Shown here: positions 18,468-26,915 of the stretch, one piece after another | How positions within the stretch are numbered: position 1 is the stretch's first letter | Layout of the letters: the number at the start of each line of letters is the position of its first letter | Assembly (NCBI RefSeq): GCF_001625085.1 | Contig: NZ_BDAW01000007.1 | Span: 1-64,000 of the forward strand | Direction of reading: 5' to 3' | Length of the DNA stretch: 64,000 nt | DNA from: Nocardia acidivorans NBRC 108247 | Lineage (GTDB): Bacteria; Actinomycetota; Actinomycetes; Mycobacteriales; Mycobacteriaceae | Translations under genes and position numbers: made by a program | The notes under the pieces: generated by a model | What the model was told of the DNA's origin: nothing | Seen by the model: only the letters and a program-made list of their open reading frames with translations | Databases searched by the model: none

Positions 18468-20174
18468 ATGACTTCAGACCGGCTGATTACGGGGCGGTAC
18501 CGACTAACGGATCCGATCGGCACCGGTGCGATGGGGGTCGTGTGGCGCGCGACCGATGTTCGACTGCGGCGCACCGTCGCGGTCAAGCAGTTGCTGCTCG
18601 GGCCGGGGCTCACCCGGTCGCAGGCGATCGAGGCCAAGATGCGGGCGATGCGGGAGGGGCGCATCGCGGCACGGCTGCACCATCCCAATGCGGTCACCGT
18701 CTTCGACGTGGCCGAGGAGGACGGTCAGCCGTGGTTGGTGATGGAGTACGTGGACGCGGTGTCGCTGGCGGCGCTGATGCGGGAGAAGGGCAATCTCGCG
18801 CCGACCGAGGTGGCCCGGATCGGGGCCAAGGTGGCGGCGGCATTGGCGGCCGCGCACAAGGCCGGGATCGTGCATCGCGATGTCAAGCCGGCCAATATCC
18901 TGGTGGCCGATGACGGAACGGTGAAGATCACCGATTTCGGCATCTCGCGGGCCATCGGGGATGTGACGGTGACTTCCACCGGATTTCTGGCCGGGACGCC
19001 CGCGTATCTGTCGCCGGAGGTGGCCCGCGGGGAGAATCCCGAGCCGCCGTCGGACGTATTCGCTTTGGGCTCAACGCTTTACGCGGCGGTCGAGGGGATG
19101 CCGCCGTTCGGTGAGGGCGATAATCCGCTCGCCGTCCTGCATTCGGTGGCGCGGGCGCAGGTGCCCGAGCCACAGCATGCGGCCGCGCTCGGACCGGTGC
19201 TGATGGAATTGCTGGCCGCCGAGGCGGAGGATCGGCCGACCATGGAGCAGGCGGCCGAGCGGCTCCAGGAGGTCGCGGACGGCCGGGCGACCGCGCCGAT
19301 TCAGGCGACCAAGGTGCTGCCCGCGGTGAAAAGCGGTGCCGCCGTAGATGGTTCGGCGGCCACCACGGTGCTGTCCACCTCGCGGACCGGGCAGTCCACT
19401 GGGAACTCCGCCGAGGAGACCGTGCATATCGATATGGCGAAGCCGTCGGCGCGCTCCACCACGCCGGGGACACCCGTACCTCCCGCCGCGGGCTTGTCGG
19501 CCGAACTCGGTGGCGGAGACGGGAATCGGCGGCGGCTGGGTCTGGTGGCCGTGGGCGTGGTCGCCGCGCTGTTGATCGCCACCGTGGTGGCGTATGCGGT
19601 GAGCCGGAATTCCGTGAGTGAGGCTCCCGCCGCCAATGGGACGACTTCGGTTGCGGCGCCGGTGAATCCGCCGGCGGGTCCGGCGACCTCGCAGGCCGTC
19701 GGCCCGGCCGACAACGGTGCGGCCGATACGACCGCGCCGAGTCAGAGCGTTGCGCCGGTCACCCCGCCGCCCGGTACGACGCCGCCGAGCACGACCCCGG
19801 CTCCCAGCAGCTCCGCCAAGCCGAGTACGACCACGACCGTGCCGCCGACCACCGCGCCCGCCGGTCCGCCGTCGGCCGCCTCGGTGGCCTCGTTCATCCA
19901 GGGCTACTACGGGATGCTGCCCGGCAATGTGAATGGCGCGTGGGGCATGCTCTCGCCGAGCTATCAGGCGCAGACCGGAGGGTTCGGTTCGTATTCGCAG
20001 TTCTGGGGGAGCATCTCCTCGGTCAGCGTCGGCGGGGTGACCCCGGCCGGTGAGAATCGGGCCGTGGTGAATCTGACCTATCGCATGAAGAATGGACAGG
20101 TCAACACCGAGAGCCGATGGATTCAGGTGGATTCCACCGGCGGCCGAATGGTGATCGCGGCCTCGGGTCTGTAG
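18468..20174 (+). CDS. Receptor-type Ser/Thr protein kinase with NTF2-like extracellular tail
   Basis: A 568-residue Hanks-type kinase. The catalytic domain (1-270) has the glycine loop GTGAMG (18-23), Lys40, HRDVKPAN (136-143) and DFG (156-158), so it should be active. A Pro/Thr-rich juxtamembrane stretch leads to one membrane helix (about 357-379), a Pro/Thr/Ser-rich outer linker and a 100-residue sensor domain at the C-terminus (SFIQGYYGMLPGNVNGAW...), NTF2-like in pattern. The start at 18468 follows AGGAGGGG. The ligand is unknown. The ectodomain is different from that of the two kinases at 39.5-43.8 kb. Confidence 0.92.
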   Translation: MTSDRLITGRYRLTDPIGTGAMGVVWRATDVRLRRTVAVKQLLLGPGLTRSQAIEAKMRAMREGRIAARLHHPNAVTVFDVAEEDGQPWLVMEYVDAVSLAALMREKGNLAPTEVARIGAKVAAALAAAHKAGIVHRDVKPANILVADDGTVKITDFGISRAIGDVTVTSTGFLAGTPAYLSPEVARGENPEPPSDVFALGSTLYAAVEGMPPFGEGDNPLAVLHSVARAQVPEPQHAAALGPVLMELLAAEAEDRPTMEQAAERLQEVADGRATAPIQATKVLPAVKSGAAVDGSAATTVLSTSRTGQSTGNSAEETVHIDMAKPSARSTTPGTPVPPAAGLSAELGGGDGNRRRLGLVAVGVVAALLIATVVAYAVSRNSVSEAPAANGTTSVAAPVNPPAGPATSQAVGPADNGAADTTAPSQSVAPVTPPPGTTPPSTTPAPSSSAKPSTTTTVPPTTAPAGPPSAASVASFIQGYYGMLPGNVNGAWGMLSPSYQAQTGGFGSYSQFWGSISSVSVGGVTPAGENRAVVNLTYRMKNGQVNTESRWIQVDSTGGRMVIAASGL

Positions 20175-20257
20175 CCGATCGCGCCGCTTCGTCCTCGCGT
20201 CGGGGCGGCCCGATACCCTGAACACCGCCTCGCCTCCGCGAGCGCCAGTGGGAGTGG

Positions 20258-20944
20258 ATGACAGGAGTGGTGGTTCCGGTGACGCGTCTGGACGCGGTGT
20301 TGTGGGATATGGACGGGACCCTGCTCGACTCGGAGAAGCTCTGGGATATCGCGGTGCGGGAGCTCGCGGGCGAGCTGGGGCATGAGATGGATGATGCGAT
20401 GCGGCATGCGCTGATCGGCGCGTCCGGGCCGAACGCCATGCACATCATGTTCACCGGGCTCGGGATCGATCCCACGCCTGCGGCGCTCGAGGATGCGGGG
20501 GAGTGGATCGAGCGGCGCATTATCGAACTGTTCCAGGATCCGGTGCCATGGCGGCCCGGTGCGCAGGATGTGCTGTCCACCTTGCACGCGGCGGGCGTTC
20601 CGATGGCGCTGGTCACCAATACCAAGCGGTCGCTGACCGAGTACGGACTGGACACCCTGGGGCGGCATCACTTCGGGGCCACCGTCTGCGCCGACGAGGT
20701 GCCGCAGGGCAAGCCGTCGCCCGATGTCTACCTGCGGGCCGCGGAACTGCTGGGCGTCGCCCCGGAATACACCGTGGCCATCGAGGATTCGCCCACCGGC
20801 GCCGAGGCCGCCGCCCTCGCGGGGTGCAATGTCCTGGTAATCCCTTGTGAGATAGCGGTTCCCGAGGCTCCGGGGCGCACCTTCCGTGAGTCCCTGGTCG
20901 GGCTGACCCGGGACGAATTGCTCGGGCTCATCCTCGCTCGCTGA
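20258..20944 (+). CDS. HAD-superfamily phosphatase, beta-phosphoglucomutase-like subgroup
   Basis: A 228-residue HAD hydrolase. Motif I is WDMDGTLLDS with the two catalytic Asp residues, motif II is the Thr of VTNTKRS, and motifs III and IV are KPSPD and IEDSPTGAEAA. The helical cap between motif I and II is of the size seen in phosphoglycolate phosphatase and beta-phosphoglucomutase relatives. It should dephosphorylate a small phosphorylated metabolite, which cannot be named. The ATG has GGAG close upstream. The next 290 bases carry no gene I can support with confidence. Confidence 0.88.
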   Translation: MTGVVVPVTRLDAVLWDMDGTLLDSEKLWDIAVRELAGELGHEMDDAMRHALIGASGPNAMHIMFTGLGIDPTPAALEDAGEWIERRIIELFQDPVPWRPGAQDVLSTLHAAGVPMALVTNTKRSLTEYGLDTLGRHHFGATVCADEVPQGKPSPDVYLRAAELLGVAPEYTVAIEDSPTGAEAAALAGCNVLVIPCEIAVPEAPGRTFRESLVGLTRDELLGLILAR

Positions 20945-21190
20945 GCGGAAGGCGTCCCGCGGGGTCTGACCCGTGATAGAAGTAGCGACGGACCGGCCTC
21001 CGAGGCGGTCTGGCTATTGCGGCGCGTGCTGCGCGAGGACGGTCGGAGTGGTGGGTGCTGCGCCCGATCTCGAAACGAGGCTGGAGCAACTCCGCGTAGC
21101 ACGTGTGGCGGCGTTCGCCGATCGGGCCGGCGTCCAGGGGTGCGATCTCACGGGTGACGCGGGCTTACGACGGGCGGATATCGCGCGCGA

Positions 21191-21225
21191 CCCGGTGCGG
21201 GGTTGATTGCCGAGCCCGCACCGGG
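21191..21225. terminator. Hairpin between convergent genes
   Basis: CCCGGTGCGGG (21191-21201) pairs perfectly with CCCGCACCGGG (21215-21225) across a 13-base loop. It lies just beyond the 3' end of the thioesterase gene and could terminate transcription from both sides. There is no T run, as is common in high-GC actinobacteria. Confidence 0.7.
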
Positions 21226-21234
21226 CGGGCGGTG

Positions 21235-22041
21235 TCAGGGAAGGGGTGGGAGGGAGCGGAGTTGGGCTACGGCTCGGACGTCTTCTTCGATGGTGAACCA
21301 GAGGGTTTGGGATTCGGGGGTGCGGTGGGTGTGGATGGTGAGGGGTTCGCCGTGGCGGATGGGTTTGTTGTATTCGAGGATGAAGCGGTGCGAGGTGGTG
21401 GTGAGATCGGCTGCGCCGGTGGTGAATTCGTGGACCGCGTGCCAGTAGGCGGTATTGGTGACGTGCTGGAAGTGGTCGATGTCGGTGCGGCGCAGGGGGA
21501 ATCGTGCGGGGGTGGCCCGGGGGAGGGGGTCGGTGAGCCATTGCTGCCAGCGCAGGCGCTGTTGTGAGGTTGTGGTGCACATCAATTCGAAGAATTCGTC
21601 CTCCACACGGGACGGGCTCATCGTCTGCTTGTTCATGTGGATCCAGAAGCCCTCGGTTTCGATGAGGCCGCCGGAGTCGGAGTCGATGCGCACGCGCATG
21701 GTGCACCAGCGGGGGGAGATGCCCGAGCACCAGCGGCGGGTGCGGAGTTTCGCGGGCCAGGTGATGGGACGGATGACGTCGATGACGGTGCGGCGGACTA
21801 TCCAGTGCGGGTGGGATTCCAGGGCTCCGCAGTGCACCAGATGATCGACGCCCGCCTCCTGGATATGGCGGGCGATGCCGTCGATGCGCAGCGCCTCGTT
21901 CTCATCCATATCGACGGTGCCCAGGCGGCCCGGGAAGTCGAAGATGTGGCCGGACTCGGGGACCGGGGCCAGCGGGCGGAGCATGGGATGGTCGGACAGC
22001 GCCGGGAGGACCGGCGGTGGATCGGCGAGCTGGTTCATCAT
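21235..22041 (-). CDS. Acyl-ACP thioesterase family protein
   Basis: A 268-residue double-hotdog protein of the acyl-ACP thioesterase family. The first hotdog begins FDFPGRLGTVDMDENEALRIDGIARHIQ, the second has RTDIDHFQHVTNTAYWHAVHEF, the usual pattern including an Asn-x-x-Tyr-x-x-x-x-x-Glu-like arrangement. It should release fatty acids from ACP or CoA. In this group of bacteria it may tune free fatty acid or lipid supply. ATG at 22041 is selected because GGAGG lies seven bases upstream. It stands alone between a hairpin terminator and a decayed gene. Confidence 0.85.
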   Translation of the reverse strand: MMNQLADPPPVLPALSDHPMLRPLAPVPESGHIFDFPGRLGTVDMDENEALRIDGIARHIQEAGVDHLVHCGALESHPHWIVRRTVIDVIRPITWPAKLRTRRWCSGISPRWCTMRVRIDSDSGGLIETEGFWIHMNKQTMSPSRVEDEFFELMCTTTSQQRLRWQQWLTDPLPRATPARFPLRRTDIDHFQHVTNTAYWHAVHEFTTGAADLTTTSHRFILEYNKPIRHGEPLTIHTHRTPESQTLWFTIEEDVRAVAQLRSLPPLP

Positions 22042-22185
22042 CGGCAAACCTCCGGGGCATCCATCCGAGCGGCGGGGCGGGGAGTGCGAAAAGGCCGCGG
22101 CGGCAATGCCGGGGCGCGATGGGACACAGCGTAATGCAGATTCGGGCGCGGCACCGGCTGAGCCCGGGCCGCGCTCGGTGGCGTG

Positions 22186-22587
22186 TCACCCCAGCGGGCC
22201 GAAGAATGCCCGCGGGTCCAGGGCCAGGTCGGCGGGTGCTTCCATGGCGGGGAAGTGCTTACCCCGCTCGAACTCGGTCCAGTGCGCATCGGCGGGGGCG
22301 GGCACCACGCGGCGCACCGTCTCGTCCGCGCCGAAGATGCCGAAACCCTGCGGGACGACCGGTTCGGCACCCCACTCCATCGAATGCGACTGCTCGTACA
22401 GAGTGTGCGCGGCGGTTGCTCCCGAACCGGTGAACCGGTAGAGGCTGACCGTGGTCAGCGGTTGATCACGGTCGATGGGCAGATCCGTCCATTGCTCGAA
22501 TTTTTCTGCGATCCAAGCCAATTGGAGGAGCGGCGAATCGACCAGACCGTAGCCGAGGGTGGGCGGCCCTGCTTGATTGTCGGGCAT
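22186..22587 (-). pseudogene. 3' remnant of an epoxide hydrolase (EHN-type alpha/beta hydrolase)
   Basis: About 133 codons match only the C-terminal third of the microsomal-type epoxide hydrolases: TLGYGLVDSPLLQLAWIAEKF, then SLYRFTGSG, a strand carrying VPQGFGIFGADE, and WTEFERGKHFPAMEAP with the catalytic His. The N-terminal cap and the nucleophile domain are missing, and the sequence upstream has no hydrolase similarity. A 5' deletion is the simplest reading. Translation could still start at ATG 22587 but the product cannot be an active enzyme. Confidence 0.7.
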
Positions 22588-22728
22588 TCGATCTCCGGAG
22601 GTGTGACCGCGGCGACGCCGCGCTCCGGCAGTCTGTCGCACTGGTTTCGGGACGGGCGTTTCGGGCCCTTCGACAACGCTTCCCATTCATACAGGGCCGC
22701 GCTCGACCCGAGCGATTAGCCTTCGGGT

Positions 22729-23097
22729 ATGGGTGAACCCGTCGAGTCCCTGCGTGCCCTCTGCCTCGCCCTGCCCGAGGTCACCGAGCGCCTCAGCCAC
22801 GGCGAGCCGACCTGGTTCGTGCGCGGTAGGAAGACCTTCGTCATGTTCGCCGACCATCACCACGACGACCGCCTCGGCTTCTGGTGTGCCGCCCCGCCCG
22901 GAGTCCAGGAGGAGTTGGTCGCCGAGGAACCAGACCGCTTCTTCCGCCCGCCCTACGTCGGCCACCGCGGCTGGCTCGGCGTCTACCTCGACGTCCCCGT
23001 CGACTGGACCGAAATCGCCAAAATAGTAGAAGACGCCTACCGCGTGATCGCCCCCAAAGCCCTGGTAGCCCAACTGAATTCCACCCCAGACCGCTAG
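22729..23097 (+). CDS. MmcQ/YjbR family protein
   Basis: A 122-residue protein with the MmcQ/YjbR (CyaY-like fold) pattern: an N-terminal LCLALPEVTERLSHGEPTWFV helix-strand pair, FADHHHDDRLGFWCAAPP, and PPYVGHRGWLGVYLD followed by a helix rich in DAYRVIAPK. The family is DNA-binding-like in fold but has no settled function. It is monocistronic and faces a primase-like gene, with a 59-bp palindromic element between their 3' ends. Confidence 0.88.
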   Translation: MGEPVESLRALCLALPEVTERLSHGEPTWFVRGRKTFVMFADHHHDDRLGFWCAAPPGVQEELVAEEPDRFFRPPYVGHRGWLGVYLDVPVDWTEIAKIVEDAYRVIAPKALVAQLNSTPDR

Positions 23098-23135
23098 CTG
23101 TCCCGGTGCATCCGCCGCGAACCCGCCCCCGCGCA

Positions 23136-23194
23136 ACGTGCATGTAATGGCGCAGGGGCCCACTCGGCGTTTACCAGCGTCATTACATGCACGT
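23136..23194. repeat. 59-bp palindromic element, copy 1
   Basis: The element starts ACGTGCATGTAATG (23136-23149) and ends with the exact reverse complement CATTACATGCACGT (23181-23194). A second element of the same length and with the same outer 10 bases occurs at 31552-31610. Both lie between the 3' ends of convergent genes. Confidence 0.85.
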
Positions 23195-23230
23195 CGTCCC
23201 CTGGCGGGCGCTGTGCCGAGGTCCGGGATG

Positions 23231-24151
23231 TCACTCCTGAAGTCGGAAGTGGGCGTCGAGGATTGGGACGGGGTCGAGGTCGGAGATGTGGTGGCCTGCG
23301 TTGCAGTGGTCGGTGAGGTCTTTGCCGTCTCGGGCTTGGACTATGCGGAGTTCGTCGACGCGGGAGGTGAGGGATTGGGCGACCTTCGCGGCGTGGCGGT
23401 AGCCGGGGGCGTCGCGGTCGGCGATGATCCAGACTCGGTGGGCGCCGGTGAGCCATTCGGCGTGGTCGGGGTGCCAGCCTTGGGCGCCACCGGCATTGCA
23501 GGTTGCGGTCAGGCCGGCGTGGGTGGCGGTCAGTGCGTCGGCTTCGCCCTCGCAGATGAAGATGTCCTGGCCGGTGCGGACGGCGTCGAGGAGTTCGGGG
23601 AGGTGGAAGGGGAGGTGGGCGAAACCGCCCGGCTCCCAGCGGTTGTCGGTGCGGCGCTCCTGCCAGAAGGATTTCGCGTAGCCGTGTAGGTGGGCAGTGT
23701 GGACTCGGATGACGCAACCGGCCGGGCGGCCATCGGGCCAGCGGTAGATATAGGTGGCTCGGCGCTGGGGGCGGGCCAGGCGGGGGCCGAGGTCGCGCTT
23801 GCGCACCTCCAAGGGCAGGCCCGCGGCCTGGAGTGCCTGATCGGCCAATACCGGTTCGGGAGACGGGGATTGGCGTCGGGCGGGATGCGGTGCCTGCGGA
23901 TTGTCGAACAGGTCGCGGACGCGCAGGCCGAGGCGGTCCAGGACGTCCTCGTCGGAGCAGCCCGCGAAGCAGCGCACCACGGTGCGGCCGCGCGAGCGGT
24001 TGTAGACCACGCCGAGTGAGGGGTGGTGGCGACGGCCGTCGGATTCGTGAACGGGGCAGAGGTAGGTGGTCCAGTCGGCACCGCGCCTGCCCGGACCGGA
24101 GACTCGGTTCAGGGCTGAGGTGATGGTGTCCCAGGATCGGTTGGTGTCCAT
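23231..24151 (-). CDS. Primase-like protein with CHC2-type zinc finger and TOPRIM domain
   Basis: A 306-residue protein combining a DnaG-like zinc finger (Cys32, His35, Cys61, Cys65) with a TOPRIM domain. The TOPRIM glutamate is in EGEADAL (201-207) and the acidic pair in ADRDAPG (Asp245, Asp247). A basic linker separates the two. This is the layout of phage, plasmid and satellite primases, but no helicase, integrase or capsid gene is nearby, so it is either a remnant of a mobile element or a domesticated gene. ATG at 24151 has GAGAGGA upstream, and a good promoter lies at 24172-24199. Codon use does not obviously differ from neighbours. Confidence 0.82.
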   Translation of the reverse strand: MDTNRSWDTITSALNRVSGPGRRGADWTTYLCPVHESDGRRHHPSLGVVYNRSRGRTVVRCFAGCSDEDVLDRLGLRVRDLFDNPQAPHPARRQSPSPEPVLADQALQAAGLPLEVRKRDLGPRLARPQRRATYIYRWPDGRPAGCVIRVHTAHLHGYAKSFWQERRTDNRWEPGGFAHLPFHLPELLDAVRTGQDIFICEGEADALTATHAGLTATCNAGGAQGWHPDHAEWLTGAHRVWIIADRDAPGYRHAAKVAQSLTSRVDELRIVQARDGKDLTDHCNAGHHISDLDPVPILDAHFRLQE

Positions 24152-24171
24152 GACGCAGTCCTCTCACTACC

Positions 24172-24199
24172 GGTGTACCCGGTTTGGGAGAAGTGTCAA
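24172..24199 (-). promoter_or_regulatory. Sigma-70-type promoter of the primase-like gene
   Basis: On the minus strand TTGACA (24194-24199) is followed after 16 bases by TACACC (24172-24177), ending 20 bases before the ATG. The consensus -35 box makes this one of the clearest promoters in the window. Confidence 0.6.
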
Positions 24200-24396
24200 A
24201 CGACGCGAAATCCGTTGGAGTGCACGTTAAATCGTGCTTGCAGATGTGCTCTGCGGCCCACCTCGGCCACAATGGCGTATGCAGATGGAAATATGCGCAT
24301 CTAAACATGTGGCTCGGCATGTCGAACCACGGACCGACAACGGCCGAGGAGGCACGAGCCCCTGCCCGCGAGGTCGCCATCGCGGGCAGGGAGAGG

Positions 24397-25791
24397 TCAG
24401 CGGCCGGAGATGAGGTTGGCCATCTTGGCGATGCGCGACGTGTGGCCCAGTCGGGCTTCGCGGTGATCGGCGGCGCGGTAGAGGCTGTACATGAGCTGAA
24501 CCCCGATCCAGCGCAGCGGCTCCGGCTCCCAGCGGCGCACCCGCCAGTTCACCCAGGGGAGCGAGGTGAGTTCTGTGTCCTGGCGCAGGAGCAGATCGCG
24601 CAGGGTGCGTCCGGCGAGATTCGTGGTGGCGACGCCGTGACCGGTGTAGCCGCCGGCGAACCCGAGGCCGGTCGTATGGTCCAGTGCCACACTGGAACAC
24701 CAGTCGCGCGGGACCGCGAGCACACCGGACCAGGCGTGCGCGAGCGGCGTCCGGTCCGCGGCGGGGAAGAAGTCGGTGAGCATGGAGCGCAGCACGTCGA
24801 CGGTCCACTGCTGGGTGTGCCCGCCGTCGTCGATGCGGCTGCCGTAGCGGTACGGTTTGCCGCGTCCGCCGAAGGCGATGCGCCCGTCGGCTGTGCGCTG
24901 GGCGTACATGTAGTAGTGCGCCATATCGCCGAGGAGTTCGGCCTGCTGCCAGCCGATCTGCTCCCACACCGAGTCGGCCAGCGGTTCGGTGACGATCATC
25001 GAACTGTTCATGGGCAGCCAATCGCGGTGTGTCGCACCGAAGGTGGCGGTGAAGCCCTCGGTCGCGCGAATCACGTACTCGGCGGTGACGGTGCCGCGCG
25101 CGGTGACGGCCGCTGCCGAACTGGTTTCGGTGCGCGGGCGTACGGATTCCACGGTGGTGTCCTCGTAGATCCGCACCCCCAGTCCGCGCACCGTATCGGC
25201 AAGTCCGCGTGCGAGTTTCGCGGGTTGTACGCGGGCGCAGTGCGGCGTCCAGAGCGCTCCGGTGGCGTCGGCGATGCGGATTCGCTCGTCGGCCCCGACG
25301 GTCATGAGATCGTCTTCGCCCCAACCCCATTCGCGTGCGTGCGCCAGGGTGTCGCCGAGCCGCGCCTGTTGCGCGCTGTTGCGGGCCACGGTCAGCTGTC
25401 CGCTCTTGACCACATCGGCGTCGATGCCCTCGGCCGCGGTGACGTTCACGATCTCCTCGACCGTGTCGAACATGGTGCGCTGGAGTCGCACCGCGGCCTC
25501 GCGACCGTGGGTGCGGGCGTACACCTCGGCCGATCCCGCTATTTCTCCGACAACCCAGCCGCCATTGCGTCCGGAGGCCCCGTATCCGGCGAACTCCTTC
25601 TCCAGGATGACGATCCGCAGGTCCGGTTGCGCCTTCTTGAGGTAGTACGCCGTCCACAATCCGGTGTATCCAGCTCCGATGATGCACACGTCCGCCTGGG
25701 TGTGCCCGGGCAGCGGCGATCCGGGGTCGACGGGGGCGAGCTCACGGAACCAATACGACACCGAACCATTGACAAAGGACATACCCGACAT
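24397..25791 (-). CDS. FAD-dependent amine/amino-acid oxidoreductase, DadA/PuuB-like
   Basis: A 464-residue DAO-family flavoprotein. The dinucleotide motif VCIIGAGYTGLWTAYYL lies near residue 35, followed by EKEFAGYGASGRNGGW, which is the usual second FAD contact in gamma-glutamylputrescine oxidase and related enzymes. GFAGGYTGHGVATTNLAGR near the C-terminus completes the FAD site. It should oxidise a secondary or primary amine or an amino acid to an imine or aldehyde with release of peroxide. Start may be 25791 or the ATG at 25782. It is divergent from the dioxygenase-methyltransferase-acyltransferase operon and may share its control region (25792-26036), so a common pathway is possible. Confidence 0.85.
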   Translation of the reverse strand: MSGMSFVNGSVSYWFRELAPVDPGSPLPGHTQADVCIIGAGYTGLWTAYYLKKAQPDLRIVILEKEFAGYGASGRNGGWVVGEIAGSAEVYARTHGREAAVRLQRTMFDTVEEIVNVTAAEGIDADVVKSGQLTVARNSAQQARLGDTLAHAREWGWGEDDLMTVGADERIRIADATGALWTPHCARVQPAKLARGLADTVRGLGVRIYEDTTVESVRPRTETSSAAAVTARGTVTAEYVIRATEGFTATFGATHRDWLPMNSSMIVTEPLADSVWEQIGWQQAELLGDMAHYYMYAQRTADGRIAFGGRGKPYRYGSRIDDGGHTQQWTVDVLRSMLTDFFPAADRTPLAHAWSGVLAVPRDWCSSVALDHTTGLGFAGGYTGHGVATTNLAGRTLRDLLLRQDTELTSLPWVNWRVRRWEPEPLRWIGVQLMYSLYRAADHREARLGHTSRIAKMANLISGR

Positions 25792-26036
25792 CCTGAGCTA
25801 TCGCCGAGCATTCGGCTAGTCGGTATTTCAGATGCTCTCGGGGAGTGGGACCGGCCGAGACCTGCGGTGCGACGGGGATTCGAGATGACGCATGAAATCT
25901 GTTGGTGCACAGGAATAGTGAATTTGCACAATCCCTGCGCATCCCGGGCGTGTCGGACGATTCGCCATCCAGAATGGTCGGCATGGTTGCGACAGGGGGT
26001 GGGGCAGACGTGTGCGATACGGACGGGTCCGGGGTG

Positions 26037-26900
26037 ATGAAGACCGCTCCGGCGGGTACGGCCGTGCCCGGTGTGGACACCGGCCGGTACCCGCTCGACG
26101 CGCCCGGCAGTGTGGGCTGGCGGGACGCGGTGGCGGCCGCGCGCGCCGAATTGGCCGCCGGCGGCTGCACCGTACTTCGTGGATTCATTCGGCCCGCCGA
26201 GGCCGAGACCATGCGCGAGGAGGGTGTGGCGCTCGCGCCGAATGCCCACTACACCGTCGAAAACGTCAATGCCTACAACATCCCGCTCGATGCGGACCTG
26301 CCGCCCGATCACCCCGGGCGCATTGTGCTGCGGCGCGGAAACGCCTTCGTCGCAAGGGATTTGATTCCCCGCGAGATGCTCATCCATCGGCTCTACACCG
26401 ACGCCCGCTTTCAGCGCTTCATCGCCGACTGCTTCGCCCTGCAAGCCCTGTACGAATACACCGATCCGCTGGCCGGCCTCTGCCTCAATGTGGTGGCCCC
26501 CGGTATGTCGCATCCCTGGCACTTCGACACCAATGAGTTCACCGTCAGCATGCTCACCCAGGAGCCCGAGGCCGGCGGCGTCTTCGAGTACTGCCCCAAT
26601 ATCCGCTCCCGCACCGCCGAGCATCTCGACGATGTGCGCGCGGTGCTCACCGGCCACGGCGAACACCACATCCGGCGGCTCGAACTACGCCCCGGTGACC
26701 TACAGCTGTTCCAGGGTCGCTTCTCCCTGCATCGCGTCGCACCGGTCGGCGGCACGGTGCAGCGGCATTCGGCGATCTTCGCGTACAGCGACACCCCGGG
26801 CGTCATCGGCACCGCCGAGCGCACCCGGCAACTGTTCGGGCGGGTTCTGCCCGATCACCTCGCGGCCGATGCTGTCCGCGGCGACCGTCTGCTCGACTGA
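26037..26900 (+). CDS. Fe(II)/2-oxoglutarate-dependent dioxygenase
   Basis: A 287-residue cupin-fold oxygenase. The metal triad is visible as His162 and Asp164 in HPWHFDTNEF and His232 in FSLHRV, with Arg243 as the likely 2-oxoglutarate clamp. EAGGVFEYCPNIR lies between them. The layout recalls the BesD/HalD amino-acid halogenase superfamily, but those lack the metal Asp. Retention of Asp here points to a hydroxylase. The start is uncertain: 26037 puts only about 14 residues before the domain, while ATGs at 25983 and 25974 are also in frame. It heads an operon with a SAM methyltransferase (15-base gap) and a carnitine-type acyltransferase. Confidence 0.8.
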   Translation: MKTAPAGTAVPGVDTGRYPLDAPGSVGWRDAVAAARAELAAGGCTVLRGFIRPAEAETMREEGVALAPNAHYTVENVNAYNIPLDADLPPDHPGRIVLRRGNAFVARDLIPREMLIHRLYTDARFQRFIADCFALQALYEYTDPLAGLCLNVVAPGMSHPWHFDTNEFTVSMLTQEPEAGGVFEYCPNIRSRTAEHLDDVRAVLTGHGEHHIRRLELRPGDLQLFQGRFSLHRVAPVGGTVQRHSAIFAYSDTPGVIGTAERTRQLFGRVLPDHLAADAVRGDRLLD

Positions 26901-26915
26901 GAAGAGGACCTGCAC

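Noticed and set aside
20973..21206. 77-codon plus-strand frame starting GTG
   Set aside because: It has no similarity that I recognise, lower third-position GC than the neighbours and its stop falls in the loop of a terminator hairpin. A real small gene is not excluded.
24227..25687. 486-codon frame overlapping the FAD oxidase on the same strand
   Set aside because: Arg/His-rich out-of-frame translation without domains. The oxidase frame has both FAD motifs.
26037..26900. Assignment of the 2OG enzyme as a BesD-type halogenase
   Set aside because: The metal-binding Asp (HFD) is present, whereas halogenases have Gly or Ala there to make room for chloride. Hydroxylase is more likely.
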